A stretch of 64,000 nucleotides of DNA from the NCBI GenBank assembly GCA_010909165.1, contig VJWM01000317.1, positions 1 through 64,000 of the forward strand, in the 5' to 3' direction. Positions 33,201 through 44,655 of this stretch are shown in pieces. Position 1 is the stretch's first letter; every line of letters starts with the position of its first letter. Under the pieces are notes generated by a model. That model saw only the letters and a list, made by a program, of their open reading frames with translations. It did no database searches and was not told where the DNA came from. The stretch comes from Anthoceros angustus. Its lineage: Eukaryota; Streptophyta; Anthocerotopsida; Anthocerotales; Anthocerotaceae. The position numbers and the translations under genes were made by a program.

Positions 33201-35403
33201 TCCAAACTTCAAATCCCCTACAACTTCTCCTTGCAAGTCCTCCGCACATCCTCGGCCTATCTTTGGAGGATTCCTTCCGCAATAATGTCCTGTGGTGCCG
33301 CGGCACCTCCTTTAGCAAAGCACCAAGCACTCCTGTCCCTCTCCGGCCGTAAGTACACAATGTTAAAGGGATGCTTGGAATCATCCAACTCCTTACTTGT
33401 GAGTAGCCCTCTACTTCCCACAAATGCACTAGATAAGTGCTAAGATAGCTGACTGTTCTTCATCCGACGCGTTGGGTTTCACAACTTCTCCGTGGTAGGT
33501 GTATGCTTCATACATGATGAGCCCCAATCCGGCTTCGCTCCTTGAGTGATCTTCCATAGAAAATGGAGGAAGGTAGTGCTGAAATATGACACCTTGGATT
33601 GCTCACCAAGCCCAAAACAATTCTTGTGAACAATCTCCACTTGGGCTCCAAGATTTGGTCCGTCTGCCAACCATTCTTGACTTAGCCTTCATGCCCCTTG
33701 CATAAGTGTAAGGGCTCCTTGGGAAGATCCGCCGTTGATGCACGCTTGCCTCCGCTCGTTCCTTCCATCAACGTGATTCCGCTATCCTCGCTATCCGGCC
33801 GCCATATACAGCGTATGCTCCTTCTCCAACACCGTGGATCCGTCCGTGCGTTTCTATCCGGTAAGGCGCCACCTCTTCCTCTGCTGCATTAGCAAAACAC
33901 TCTCTATCAATTCAAGGTTGGTGTAAGACCAATGTCGCCCATACACCCACTCTAGCTGAATATTCTCCTCTGCTGCCCAAGGTCGAAAGTCGAAAGGTCT
34001 CTAGAGGATAGCTGGCCTGCATAGCACGTAAATAAGGGCATGTCAAATTTCCACCCTCCGGTCCGATCCTCCGCCTTAGACCTCTTGCCGCTCTGCGCCA
34101 CCTCCTTGGTGGACGCTCCTTCCTTAGCTACTACCTCCTTGCCCTTGGTCATGGTAGGCTTGGTCATGGCCTCCTTGGTTAGTACTTGCACGAAATTGAA
34201 GAAAAGTGATGCCTCCGCAATTCGCACTGCCTTCTTATCCTTGCAAACGTTTCTCCTCCTCGTGATTTGCTCTTGCTCACAGCTCAAAGGTCCTTGCCCT
34301 TGCTCTCCTCCTCAGTCCTTACACCTTGGCGTCCCAAAACCCCGATTTCTCCTGCAAGAGAAAGCTCAACAAAATTCCCCACGGACTCTTACACCGTGCA
34401 ATTTAGGAGCCCTTCTGCACGGTTTCCTAGCAATCTTGCCACGCTCCACCCTCCTAGGCACCCTCACGAGCTTGGCAAGTGTTGGGTTGCGCCCAACCTT
34501 CTTCTCCCTTCTCTTCTTCTCTTTTCCTCCTTCTTCCTCTCTTGGGCGCTGGGATTTCCTCCTTGCTGAGCTTGCGCCCTCCTTCTCCTCAACTGGCGGC
34601 GGTGGGTGCTGGGGCCTTGGGCAGCTTGAGGTGTGGCGGCGCCTTCTGCTGTGAGGCCGCCTCAAGTTCGAGTTGTGGCCTCCTGCGGGCACTGCGCACT
34701 TTTATAAGTCACCCAAGGGTTAGAAAAGTACCACATTCTATCCTGCCCTTGGATGTGTGCCACGTGGCCCCTCTCCCACCATTGATGTTAGTTTCCTAAT
34801 TTCCTTATACTAAAATACTATTTCCCTATTTTTCTAATTTCTAATTACTGAAAATTAGCCTCTAATTTCTTAATTACCTATTTTGGCCTATTTATCTAGT
34901 CCACTAAAAGACTCTATATATAGCAAGCCTATCCTGCCTAAAACATAAGCTACTTTCCTTAGAAACCTATCTCCTGGTAGGACATCCTCCTACCATGGTA
35001 GGCGTTTTCCCTTTCTCCTACCACGGTAGGAGTTTCTCCTACGGTAGGATACCTTCCTACCCTCTCCTACCATGGTAGGAGCTATTCACACCGGTAGGTG
35101 ATCAAAACACTAGCGGGTCATCCTCTACGGTGGTAGGATCTCTCCTACCCTCGTCACCATGGTAGGAGTTTCTCCTACGGTGGTAGGACACCTCCTACCA
35201 CTCATGTAGGTTACCTTTCTCCTCACCAGAGGTCGTTTTGACCCGCTTTTTCCTGCATATCCTCTGCCTTCCGACATGGTCCTACAACTCCGCTCAAAAG
35301 GAGCAAAAATTTCCTTGCATGTCTTCACCAAACCATTTCTAGCAAAGAGTGGGCTGTTTCAAAGCGAACTCATTTAAGCTAGTTGCCCAAACTTTTATGC
35401 TCG
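30263..35403 (-). repeat. Right (5') LTR of copy 3
   Basis: A full-length minus-strand LTR of about 5.13 kb that agrees with 8712-13831 along its whole length. It has U5/R at 30263-31120, the TATA box at 31125-31133, the U3 ORF at 31400-34690, the upstream TATATATA near 34916 and the palindrome cluster at 34975-35200. The last bases of the terminus are altered. Confidence 0.85.
31400..34690 (-). pseudogene. U3 coiled-coil ORF (copy 3, right LTR)
   Basis: Minus-strand copy of the whole U3 ORF. Useful open pieces are 34287-33952 (KAMTKPTMTKGKEVVAKEGA-like middle), 33670-33479 (NCFGLGEQSKVSYF), 33429-33151 (LWEVEGYSQVRSWMIP), 32812-32414 (MLEEMLRIGEMFSKVD, start of the first coiled coil) and 32375-31887 (second coiled coil, 162 codons). 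The palindrome repeat at 31672-31735 is shortened to about two units. Confidence 0.65.
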
Positions 35404-38400
35404 GGGCATGAAGGCTAAATCCAAGAACGTGGCGTGACGGACCAAATCTTGGAGCCCAAGTGGAGATTGTTCACAAGAATTGTTTTGGGCACGTGAGCAA
35501 TCCAAGGGTGTCATATTTCAGCACTACCTTCCTCCATTTTCTATGGAAGATCACTCAAGGAGCGGCCGGATTGGGGCTCATCATGTATGAAGCATACACC
35601 TACCACCAAAAAGTTGTCAAACCCAACGTCGGATGAAGGTAGTCCACGGCCGTGCTATCTTAGCACCTATCTAGTGCATTTGTGGGAAGTAGAGGGCTAC
35701 TCACAAGTAAGGAGTTGGATGATTCCAAGCATCCCTTTAACATTGTGTACTTAGGAGAGGGACAGGAGTGCTTGGTGCTTTGCGCTAAAGGAGGTGCCGC
35801 AGACCACCGACATTATTGCCGGAAGGAATCCTCCAAAGATAGGCCGAGGATGTGCAGGAGGACTTGCAAGGAGAAGTTGTAGGGGATTTGAAGTTTGGAC
35901 CAAGGAGATGGAGATGGAAGGTAGGATAGATCCTACCATGGTGAATCCCGCAGGGTGGGAGGTGTTCCCACGGTGGTTTGGGACCCCTTCGCCTCCTCAT
36001 GACAAGGCCTACAGAATTAGTCCTACCACGGTAGGAAGTAGTCCACTAGAGCACCTCCTACCACGGTAGGAGGAAAGGAAGTCACGGTTTGGAAGCTCCC
36101 AAGCGAGATAAGAAGGCAACCGCCCTGCTAGGTGGGCGAGCGGATGGAGTCACGGTGGGAGGAGTTACCAAGTGATGAGCGGGGAGCTCATCATAGGGAA
36201 GCAAGGGATGTAAGATCCCATGAGCAAGGCAAAGGCCTTGAGTCTCCCGGAGGTAAGAAAGGAGACTTAGACATGTTGGAGGAGATGCTGCGCATAGGGG
36301 AGATGTTCAGCAAGGTAGACATAGGAGCCGCCAAGAGGAGAGTTGAATTCTTGAAGACGGAGGCGGAGAAGACAAGGACCTACCAAGCAAGGGAAATTGC
36401 GGGTAGGCGAGCGGAAACCCAACAGGAGGATGTTATGAGGATGGAAGCTCAAGTGGAGCACTTGGAAAAGAGTCTTGAAACAAGGCCAGGAGGCAAACAA
36501 TCATATTCGGAGAACAAGGCTCTTACCAAGCAATTGGCAGCTCGAGAGGAGAAGGTGGAGCAACTTGCTCACATGGTGCGCATGGGAAAAGAAGGAAGAC
36601 AAGCAAGTGCTGCTAATGGAGGAAAGGTCAAGACGAGAGCAATCTGCAAAGAAATGAGGGCAAAGACAAAGGCAAGTAGGCGCACATGAGCGGGTCATAG
36701 CCACAGTGGTGAAGATTAGTGACATGGAAAAGGAGCTGGGAGAATCACGAGGTCGGAATTGAAGGAAGAAGAGCTGGAAGAACGGACACATTTTGTCCAA
36801 AGATTGGAAATGGAACGAGAAGTCCAAAGAACAGAGTGCACAACTCCCTAGGAGGATAGGGGAGTTGGAGGAAGAAATGGCAAAGGAGAAAGGCCGTCAT
36901 GAGGCGGTGGTGCGACATATGTTGGCGTGAGGGAGCGTAGATTTCTGATTATGCCCTACAAGAGAGATTGATCCGCCAACCGTGTAATGAGAGGAGAGAA
37001 TGTGGCTCCATGTCAAGACCGTGAGCTGGCCTTGGAGCGAGATGCTTACAAAAGCAAGTGTGAGCATGGAGTATGGCTTGAGGATTACGAAGAATTGGAG
37101 ATGGCACAACAACGATTTGCAGCCCATCTTCACAACAAGGTGCTCAAGGCCACTAACGAGTTGTTGCGACTTGTCGAGAGGAGGATGTTGGGACCTCATG
37201 ACGATGATAGGGAGGCCCTCATGCAAGTCCAACGGAAGCCTTAGACTTGGAGAGTGTCCCAAGCAACAGTGGGTGGAGAAACTTCGCAGTGAGAAGGAAA
37301 GCGGGGAAGCTGCAGTGGAGAGAATCACCTGTGAAGGGGTAAGGAAGAAGAAACAAACCACTGTAGGAGGAGTTCCCACTGTGGTAGGAGGGACTCCTAC
37401 TGCAGGAGGGACTCCTACCGTGGTAGGAGAAGGTCCTACCATGGTAGGAGGGCCGAAGAAGCTGATTCAAAGGTCGCCATGGATTTGACGGCAAGGGAGG
37501 CGAGTACCTTGGCCCTTGCAGGAAGAAGGAAGAGGGGTTGATCTTGCGAATGGAGCAAGAATCACAAGGAGAAGACCAACCTCCTAACATGGGTGAGTAA
37601 GGAGCTCACTTGCTCCACAAGTGAGAGGAAGAGGAGAAGTCGAGGATGAGCCAGGCTAAGAGAGCCCGGCTATTTTATTGGAGGAAGGAACTCAAGATAG
37701 GCATCAAGATAAGGAAGGGATTCATAAGAAGTCCTTAAATTAGCTTGAAGACATGGGGCAAGATGCCACTTGGGAAGACTTTTCTTTAGAGGAGGATGTA
37801 TTAATGCTTGTCACCAAAGAGAGTGTGTTGACTAGCTAGATAGGAATGTTGACAGAGCCATTAAGGCTCACATAGGTGAATTTGCTAGAATAGAATTTTA
37901 CCCAAGATGCTTGGATGTCGAACTTAAAGTCACAATAGGATACACTAAAATAAGGAGTGAGGCCGGAGGGCGCGCCAGGGGGAGGTCAGATGTGAGGACC
38001 TCCCTATAAAAGGAGGGAGCTTGTGAAGTAAAATTATCGTGTCTTGCGCCCCATCCTCCCGAGTCCTTCACTTTGTGCAGTGAATTTCTCGCAAGCCAAC
38101 GCAGGTTCGGTAGAGAGGAGAACGCGCGGTCGGAGTGCGGAGGGCTTGCTTTTGCAGCGCGCCCTTGTGAATGGTCAGGTGAATTGTTTTGCTTTGAGTG
38201 TGTGGCGATGCTCAAGGAACTCTCGGCTTGAGGGTAGACTGCAGGAAAGACTCGGAGGTTCTCGTCTGCAAACCACATAGCAACCGCCCAAGGAAGAACT
38301 CGCACTTCCTGACCCTGTGCAGAAGGCGAGTTGGAATTAATGAGCCAGAATTGGTGTTAGAGTAGGAGATTGTGGAGGAAGGAAGGGGTAGATGAGTAGA

Positions 38401-38832
38401 GAAGAAGAGGGCGTTGTTGATTGAGAGAGTGAGGAGGATTAGAGTGTAGGAAAAACTAAGGCCACAGTGCAGAGCCTAAGGGACGAATCCCAACTGCAAG
38501 TAAGAGGGCGCCCTGTGTGGAGAAGAGTGTCTTAGGAGTAGGGACGGTTATGTGTGGGTCGGGGTCCTGGCGCCCGTGATAGACACCTGTCATAAGACGA
38601 ACTGCAATTGTGTGGTGTCACAGGTTGAGGTTTGGTGAGTTTACGGGCAAGACGGCGCAGTAGAGGGAGCGTGAGAGGCGCCTTGCTTGTTTAGAAGGCG
38701 AGGTAGTGTAGTCACAGGTGACGGATTTCAAGATTCGACTGCCCCCAAGTCTCATGGGACGAAACCCAACGACGAAACGATGGGATAAGTGTACGCTAGA
38801 GGGGGGGAATCTTGAGTGGCTTTTCCTCCACA
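35404..38832 (+). repeat. 3' LTR of copy 2, second part
   Basis: It resumes exactly where 19970 stops (GGGCATGAAGGCTAAATCC) and ends in TTTTCCTCCACA at 38832. It contains the rest of the U3 ORF, the palindromes at 36020-36075 and 37365-37450, the TATA box at 38005-38013 and R-U5. Its end directly abuts another LTR fragment at 38833. Confidence 0.9.
36132..37715 (+). pseudogene. U3 coiled-coil ORF, C-terminal half (copy 2, 3' LTR)
   Basis: The frame open at 36132-36689 gives 185 codons of the first coiled coil: MLEEMLRIGEMFSKVD, RVEFLKTEAEKTRTYQARE, MRMEAQVEHLEKSLETR and LAAREEKVEQLAHMVRMGKE after a shift. The second coiled coil (36722-37240) and the PTVVGG repeat (37365-37450) are in other frames. 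This is the best copy for the N-terminal coiled coil. Confidence 0.7.
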
Positions 38833-39725
38833 GGAGTTGGAGGAAGAAATGGCAAAGGAGAAAGGCCATGAGGCGGTGGTGCATATGTTGGCGGAGGGGA
38901 GGGGAGATTTCGGCTGATTATGCCCTACAAGAGAGATTGATCCGCCAACCGCAATGAGAGGATGAGAATGTGGTTCTCCATGTCAAGACCGGTGAGCTGG
39001 CCTTGGAGCGAGATGCTTACAAAAGCAAGTGTGAGCATGGAGTATGGCTTGAGGATTATGAAGAATTGGAGATGGCACAACAACGATTTGCAGCCCATCT
39101 TCACAACAAAGTGCTCAAGGCCACTAACGAGTTGTTGCGACTTGCTGAAAGGAGAATGTTGGGACCTCATGACGATGATAGGGAGGCCCTCATGCAAGTC
39201 CAACCGGAAGCCTTAGACTTGGAGAGTGTCCCAAGCAGGTGGAGAAACTTCGCACTGGAGAAGCAAGAAGGGAGAAGCTGCATTGTGGAGAGAATCACCC
39301 TGTGAAGGGGTAAGGAAGAAGAAACGACTGGAGGAACTCCTACCGTGGTAGGAGGAGTTCCTACCGTGGTAGGAGGGACTCACCGTGGTAGGAGAAGGTC
39401 CCACCATGGTAGGAGGGCCGGAAGAAGCATGATTCAAAGGTCGCTAGCATGGATTTGACGGGGAGGCGAGTACCTTGGCCCTTGTGAAGAAGGAAGAGGG
39501 GTTGATCTTGCGTGAATGGAGCAAGAATCACAAGGAGAAGACCAACCTCCCAACATGGGTGCAGAGTAAGGAGCTCACTTGCTCCACAAGTGAGAGGAAG
39601 AGGAGAAGTCGAGGATGAGCCACACTAAGAGAGCCCGGCTATTTTATTGGAGGAAGGAACTCAAGATAGGCATCAAGATAAGGAAGGGGATTCATAAGAA
39701 GTCCTTAAATTAGCTTGAAGACATG
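38833..39725 (+). repeat. Older LTR copy, left part (split by the DNA transposon)
   Basis: Starts at an internal LTR position (equivalent to 11811) right after the LTR end of copy 2. It covers the second coiled coil (MAQQRFAAHLHNKVLKATNE at 39075-39134) and palindromes at 39335-39420. It stops at GAAGACATG (39717-39725), where the DNA transposon begins. It resumes at 53534. Confidence 0.85.
39722..39725. other. CATG target-site duplication, left
   Basis: CATG precedes the left inverted repeat and CATG follows the right one (53534-53537). The uninterrupted LTR reads GAAGACATGGGGCAAG, with one CATG (12712-12727). CATG is itself palindromic, so the duplication could alternatively be counted as part of the inverted repeat. 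Confidence 0.75.
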
Positions 39726-39744
39726 AACACGATAATATTCATAC
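39726..39744 (+). repeat. Left terminal inverted repeat
   Basis: AACACGATAATATTCATAC is the exact reverse complement of 53515-53533. Similarity beyond 19 bp is weak (GGAATAAAC against GAATAATGTAC). The next 500 bp (39745-40260) hold nothing I can identify. Confidence 0.9.
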
Positions 39745-40259
39745 CGGCGGAATAAACAGGAAGCGGCTTTTGCAATGAATAAACTGGAAACCGGCGGGAA
39801 CATGGGAACGAAACGCCTGATCCTGCCATTTTCCAAAAAAAATGCTTCAAAATTACGGTTGCTTTGTGCGAAGCCGGATAATGTCATGACATAGGCTGGA
39901 AAGGGATATACAACCTCGATGGGCACACATTTGCCTTGAAATAATGCCCATACATGACTTTTACATTGGTGGCGTGAAGAGGGCACGAGAGGCCTCTTGC
40001 TATTCATTCAAGACGTAAAGGGTATATGATTTTGGAAAAACCGCTTTTAATGAGGGAGTAATAACTATTGGAGATGACAATGAAAATTCAACATGCGCAA
40101 GTCCTGTTTCCATCTTCCAGAATCAAGACATGCAATTGCTTTCCATGCCTTTGGTGTGTGTTTTGTACCGCCGAGTCTCACCGCTTCATGGATGGGTGCT
40201 ATCAAAGAAAAACAATCGCAAGGGGAACAAAAGTCTCCGAAGAGTGAGGAGATTGACTT

Positions 40260-41030
40260 ACCTTAGAGAGAACTTTTGGACGCATGGACTCGAAATTCCG
40301 CCTTGACAAACATCGAAACATATGGATATTGAACTGCGGGGAGGTATTGTCAATGGGCGCCGGCATGCCGCGCCTCCACTATCTATATTTTCTACAAACG
40401 GTAGAAACAAGTGACTTACCTTGGAGAACTCGTGGGCGCATGGCCCCGAAATGCCGTCCCGCCGACAAAGCGTTGTAACATATGCGGAGTGGCTGTAGGC
40501 GGTGTAAGCAGAGGCCGGCATGCAGCGCCTCCACCTTATGACAGAAACAAGTGACTTACCTTGGAAAGAACTAGGGACACATGGACCCGAAATGCCGTCC
40601 CATCCGACAAACGTTGAAACATATGAGGAGCGAATGCGGGCTAGGGTATTGTCGGAGGCGCATGCTGCCTCCACTATCTATATTTTCTACAAGCGAGAAA
40701 CAAGTGACTTACCTTGCAGAACTCGTGGACGCATGGCCCCGCCAAATGCCATCCCTTCAAAACGTTTAAACACATGAGGAGTGAATCAAGGGAGGCGGTG
40801 CATGCCGGCGCCCACCGCTTATACCGCTAAACGGTAGAAACAAGTGACTAACCTTGATGAACTAGGGAACACATGGACCATGAAATGCCATCCCATGTGA
40901 CAAATGTTCAAACATATTAGGAGTGAACTGCAAGCTAGGGTATTGTCAATGATGGCGCCATGCGGCGCCCACGGAATTTTGGAAGACAAGCGGTAGACCA
41001 CGTAAAAGCATGGACCCGAACGCCTTCATT
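40260..41030. repeat. Subterminal tandem repeat, units of about 140-150 bp
   Basis: About five units share GAAACAAGTGACTTACCTTG (40406, 40547, 40688; diverged at 40837), GGACCCGAAATGCCGTCCC (40440-40605) and a GGCGCCGGCATGCCGCGCC palindrome. Units vary by small indels. Position near the left end suggests subterminal repeats, which in other DNA transposons bind transposase. That role is not shown here. Confidence 0.75.
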
Positions 41031-41127
41031 ACATAGCGACGTAAAAGCGTGCGACCGGTGTTCAGCCAACCTATCTAGTAATCGCCTCCGAGTATGAAAC
41101 TGGAAGCCAACATACGCTAACTCTATC

Positions 41128-42840
41128 GTGAAAACAAAACCCTAAAATCTCTAGTCTTGGGACATCGAATTCCTTCGTCAACCAAAGGACATCCATCATC
41201 CACTTCATGGTCATCCTCCTCTCCAGCGCAGATAAGGTCGCTTTGATTCATTCTATCTCGAATAGCCTTCTTGTCGGAGCGTAAAGGTGCTTTCTTGCAT
41301 TGAGGTTGAACCCATAATAGAGAATAATAGTCTTATTCACAAATAGTTTCGAATGTTTTGGGTAAATTTCTCTTTCCCACTCTCTTCCCATTTCGCGATT
41401 GTCGATTGTCTGGTCCTCTAACAAAGAACTCCTCAACATATTTCCCTTCAAAAGCATCACTGTGCTCAGTCCTGTACCAGTGGACCATAAGAAATGGGTT
41501 CGCACAATCGAAGTCTACGCTTTCCACCTTCCCAATCCAGAAAGCCCTGTTATGTGTATCTCCTGAGCATGGAGTTGCAATGAACATGCCCTTCCTTATC
41601 TCTTTGACATCTCCATTCATCCTTTCTATTTCTTGATGTTGTCGACTTGCATTCTGGTGAGCTCCCAAATACATATCCCGTTGAGGAACTTCTCTTAGTA
41701 ATGCTTCATCAAGCACAACCTCCTCCGGCACTTGAAGTGGCGGCATGTGCCTCCACCTCTTCTCTGTACCACCTCCACGGTTGTTTAAGCACTAGAGCAA
41801 TATTGTTCTCCACAATAGTGGCAATTCCTTCCTGGTCGACCCAAAACAACCTCCACCACACCCTCTCCGATGGCGTGATATACGTCGCCAAGTTCAGTAA
41901 GCCATGCTTCAAGTGCGCCACACCTGCCGTTGGTGAAAGACCTCCATCTTGACCCTTTTTGTCTCTCGCCTTCAGCGGCATGAGGGGAGTGGGGCGTACG
42001 GTGGTTGATGGAACAAATTTCAAAAATTCCAAACCATCTTCTGATTCCCATTGAGGGGATGTTGAGTACTGCTTACTTCGAATGACCGTAACTTGACCTC
42101 GGTCCTGTCGTTCCTCTCTCGTGATTTTAAATTGATGTTGGAAGGAAAGATTATTCAAGCGTTCAGCCGCCTTGTATGCATATCCTCTCGTCCCTTCTTA
42201 ATGGGCCATACATAAGACCAATCACCACCTCTGTTATTACTTTAACTTCCGTTGGGGTGAAAGCCTGTCAAAATCTCCGAAAGTGTATCAATAGTAAACG
42301 CTTCTTTGTGCCTAAGAAGCTTGAGAAACAAGAAAACATTTGATCAACGATCATGGGTATGACCAACCAATAGGAACCCAACCTTTATTTTAACACACGA
42401 AGGTCGATGAGCATATTTAGATGCGAATAGTAGCTGGTTCTTGTTCTCGCAAGTATTATCAAGTGAGGTAAAGAACTTTAGGAAGCACCCTTCGTAAGAA
42501 AATATGACATCCTGAATTATATGGATAGTGAGATTGGCGTCGTTGTGCAGATTAGCGTAGTGTAAATATGCCCTGGCCTTGAAAGTGTAATTATGTATCA
42601 TACATCCCACCACATGAACATTAATAAGTGATGCCTCTGCCAACTCTTTGGGATAACGGAGGAAATGAGGGAGCTCTGTCTTCTTCTGGTCCATGCCATC
42701 GATAGCAAGCTGCATATACTTGTGGGGCTGACTATAACTTTTGGACCGATGTTTTGCTGCTTTGTCTCTCTCATTGCTTAGTCGCACCCTGTGTGATGCC
42801 AAAGCTCCTTCGTAAACCTCTGCAAAAATGGAGCGACAGT
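41128..42840 (-). pseudogene. DUF7869-like DDE/D-type transposase
   Basis: The minus-strand frame 42802-42344 gives 152 codons with LAIDGMDQKKTELPHF (first acidic residue, about 42705), a beta-rich stretch, FFTSLDNTCENKN (second, about 42463) and GFLLVGHTHD (third acidic region, 42375-42355). These three motifs are typical of DUF7869-type transposon proteins in invertebrates and early plants, as I recall the family. After a frameshift (VDQMFS-like, about 42345) come a middle segment (42158-41709, with WWRLFWVDQEGIATIVENN), a domain with GMFIATPCSGDTHNRAFWIG and FLMVHWYRTEHSD (41606-41500), and a C-terminal YYGFNLNARKHLYAPTRRL (41315-41260). Transposase would cut and join the terminal repeats. 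The reading frame has at least three shifts. Confidence 0.7.
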
Positions 42841-44358
42841 ATTATATCAGACAGTATTGTTGCACAACGTCTACACTAACATGAACATGGGTGCGTTAAT
42901 CTCTCGGGGCGGCATGCACCCCCCGGACCGACATGCGGAAAAGCTTTGGGGGCACACCGCCTCGGCGCCCAGGCGCAGGCCGGCGGCCGCCCTGCATGTC
43001 TTGAAGGGTCTGGGCCCCGGTACAATGGAAGCACTCTTCCGCCTACAGCAACCTATGTGAGTCTTGCACATTGGTATCTACATTGCCACACCTCTGCGAC
43101 AAGCGAGGCGCAAGCCAGGTGGCCCACCTTTTAAGAAGCCACATATGCATATACACTACAGGACATGTAAGCAGGCGTCATGCATCCTTCCAAAATGGTT
43201 CTTAGAAACTATGCACATCCCGGCAGGATATGAAGAACAAACCTTGGTACGCTTTCTGGAAGTGTTCCGGATGGTGCGCTTGATCCTTCACATAAAGAGC
43301 AAGTGGAAAACCTATTAGACTTTGGAATCCTAACCTTGGGAAGTTGGTCCTCCAGGGTCGGAAAATAGGGATAGACACGAGCGCATACTAGACCGTGTCA
43401 TATCCGGCGATCTGGCCCGGATCTCCAACTTTGAGAGGTGGAACACATCAACGTTTGGCAGCCTTTCCGCCTTGAAAGTGTAATTATGTATCATACATCC
43501 CACCACATGAACATTAATAAGTGATGCCTCCCAACTCTTTGGGATAACGGAGGAAATGAGGGAGCTCTGTCTTCTTGGTCCATGCCATCGATAGCAAGTC
43601 GCATATACTTGTGGGGCTGACTATAACTTTTGGACCGATGTTTTGCTTTGTCTCTCATTGCTTAGTCGCACTGTGATGCCAAAGCTCCTTCGTAAACCTC
43701 TGCAAAAATGGAGACGACACAGTATTATATCGAGACAGTATTGTTGCACAACGTCTACACTAACATGAACATGGGTGCGTTAATCTCGGGGGGCGCGGCA
43801 TGCGGCCTCCCGGACCGACATGCGGAAAAGCTTTGGGGGCACGGCCTCCGCCCGAGGCGCTTTGAGGGGGTCGCGGCTGCCGTGGCCGTGCATGTCTTGA
43901 AGGGTCTGGGACAATGGAAGCACTCTTCCGCCTACACCAACCTATGTGAGTCTTGCACATTGGTATCTACACACCTCTGCGACAAGCGGGGCGCAGCCGG
44001 TGGCCCACCTTTTTGAAGCCACATATGCATATACACTCACTTGCAGACATGTAAGCAGGCGATCATGCATCCTTCCATAAAATGGTTCTTAGAAACTATG
44101 CACATCCCAGCGGATATGAAGAACAAACCTTGGTGCCTGCGGAAGTGTTCGGATGGTGCGCTTGATCCTTCACATAAAGAGCAAGTGGAAAACCTATTAG
44201 ACTTTGGAATCCTAACCTTGAAGTTGGTCCTCCGAGGGTCGAAAGGATAGGGACAGGCGCATACTAGACCGTGTCATATCCGGATCTGGAGATCTCCAAC
44301 TTTGAGAACGTGTCCGGTGGAACACTGGAACACATCAACGTTTGGCAGCCTTTCCGCC
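42579..44358. repeat. 890-bp tandem duplication covering the transposase 5' part
   Basis: Unit 1 (42579-43471) and unit 2 (43472-44358) both begin TTGAAAGTGTAATTATGTAT and end at GGCAGCCTTTCCGCC. Each contains the minus-strand transposase segment with the first catalytic motif (IDGMDQ) and a GC-rich palindromic block (42900-42990; 43785-43890). They differ mostly by short GC-rich indels. Only unit 1 continues into the rest of the transposase. Confidence 0.85.
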
Positions 44359-44618
44359 ATCTTGGCGTATCCATCCGCAGCGGCTCCCGGTGTGTAGATG
44401 GTTGTCGCGGATTCACTCTTGACCCATCCACGGTGCATTGCATAACACCACCTCTTCAACTCCTCGTACCTCTCGAGCCGATGCGGTATACTCTTGAAAA
44501 GCTTGCAAACAACACCGAATCGCGTCGCCCCATTATATGCGTGATGACCTTGTCCTTTTACGGTGGCACTAAGTCCACGACCGGAGGGATCAAGAAATGT
44601 CTCTCTCGCCCTCCCCAT
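44274..44618 (-). pseudogene. Possible upstream exon of the transposase gene
   Basis: A 114-codon open frame on the minus strand, with KLFKSIPHRLERYEELKRWC and AKMAERLPNVDVFQ. It sits upstream of the transposase in the same orientation, and part of it is repeated at 43380-43470. Codon content looks plausible, but no domain is recognised. It could be an N-terminal exon or chance. Confidence 0.35.
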
Positions 44619-44655
44619 TCGCGATAACGTTGCTCATGGAAATTGGCCTTAGACA

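Larger units (their letters stand above)
19971..35403 (-). mobile_element. Gypsy copy 3, inserted in reverse in the LTR of copy 2
   Basis: A nearly complete minus-strand element of 15.4 kb: right LTR (30263-35403), internal region (26601-30262) and left LTR (19971-26600). Its left end is a perfect LTR terminus (TGTGGGAGG). Its right end lacks the last ten or so bases (ACTTTT then ATGCTCG instead of GCGTTCCACA). Flanking GGGCA and the continuation of the host LTR at 35404 show it arrived after copy 2. The left LTR carries an internal inverted duplication. The internal region lacks RT, RNase H and most of integrase. Confidence 0.85.
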
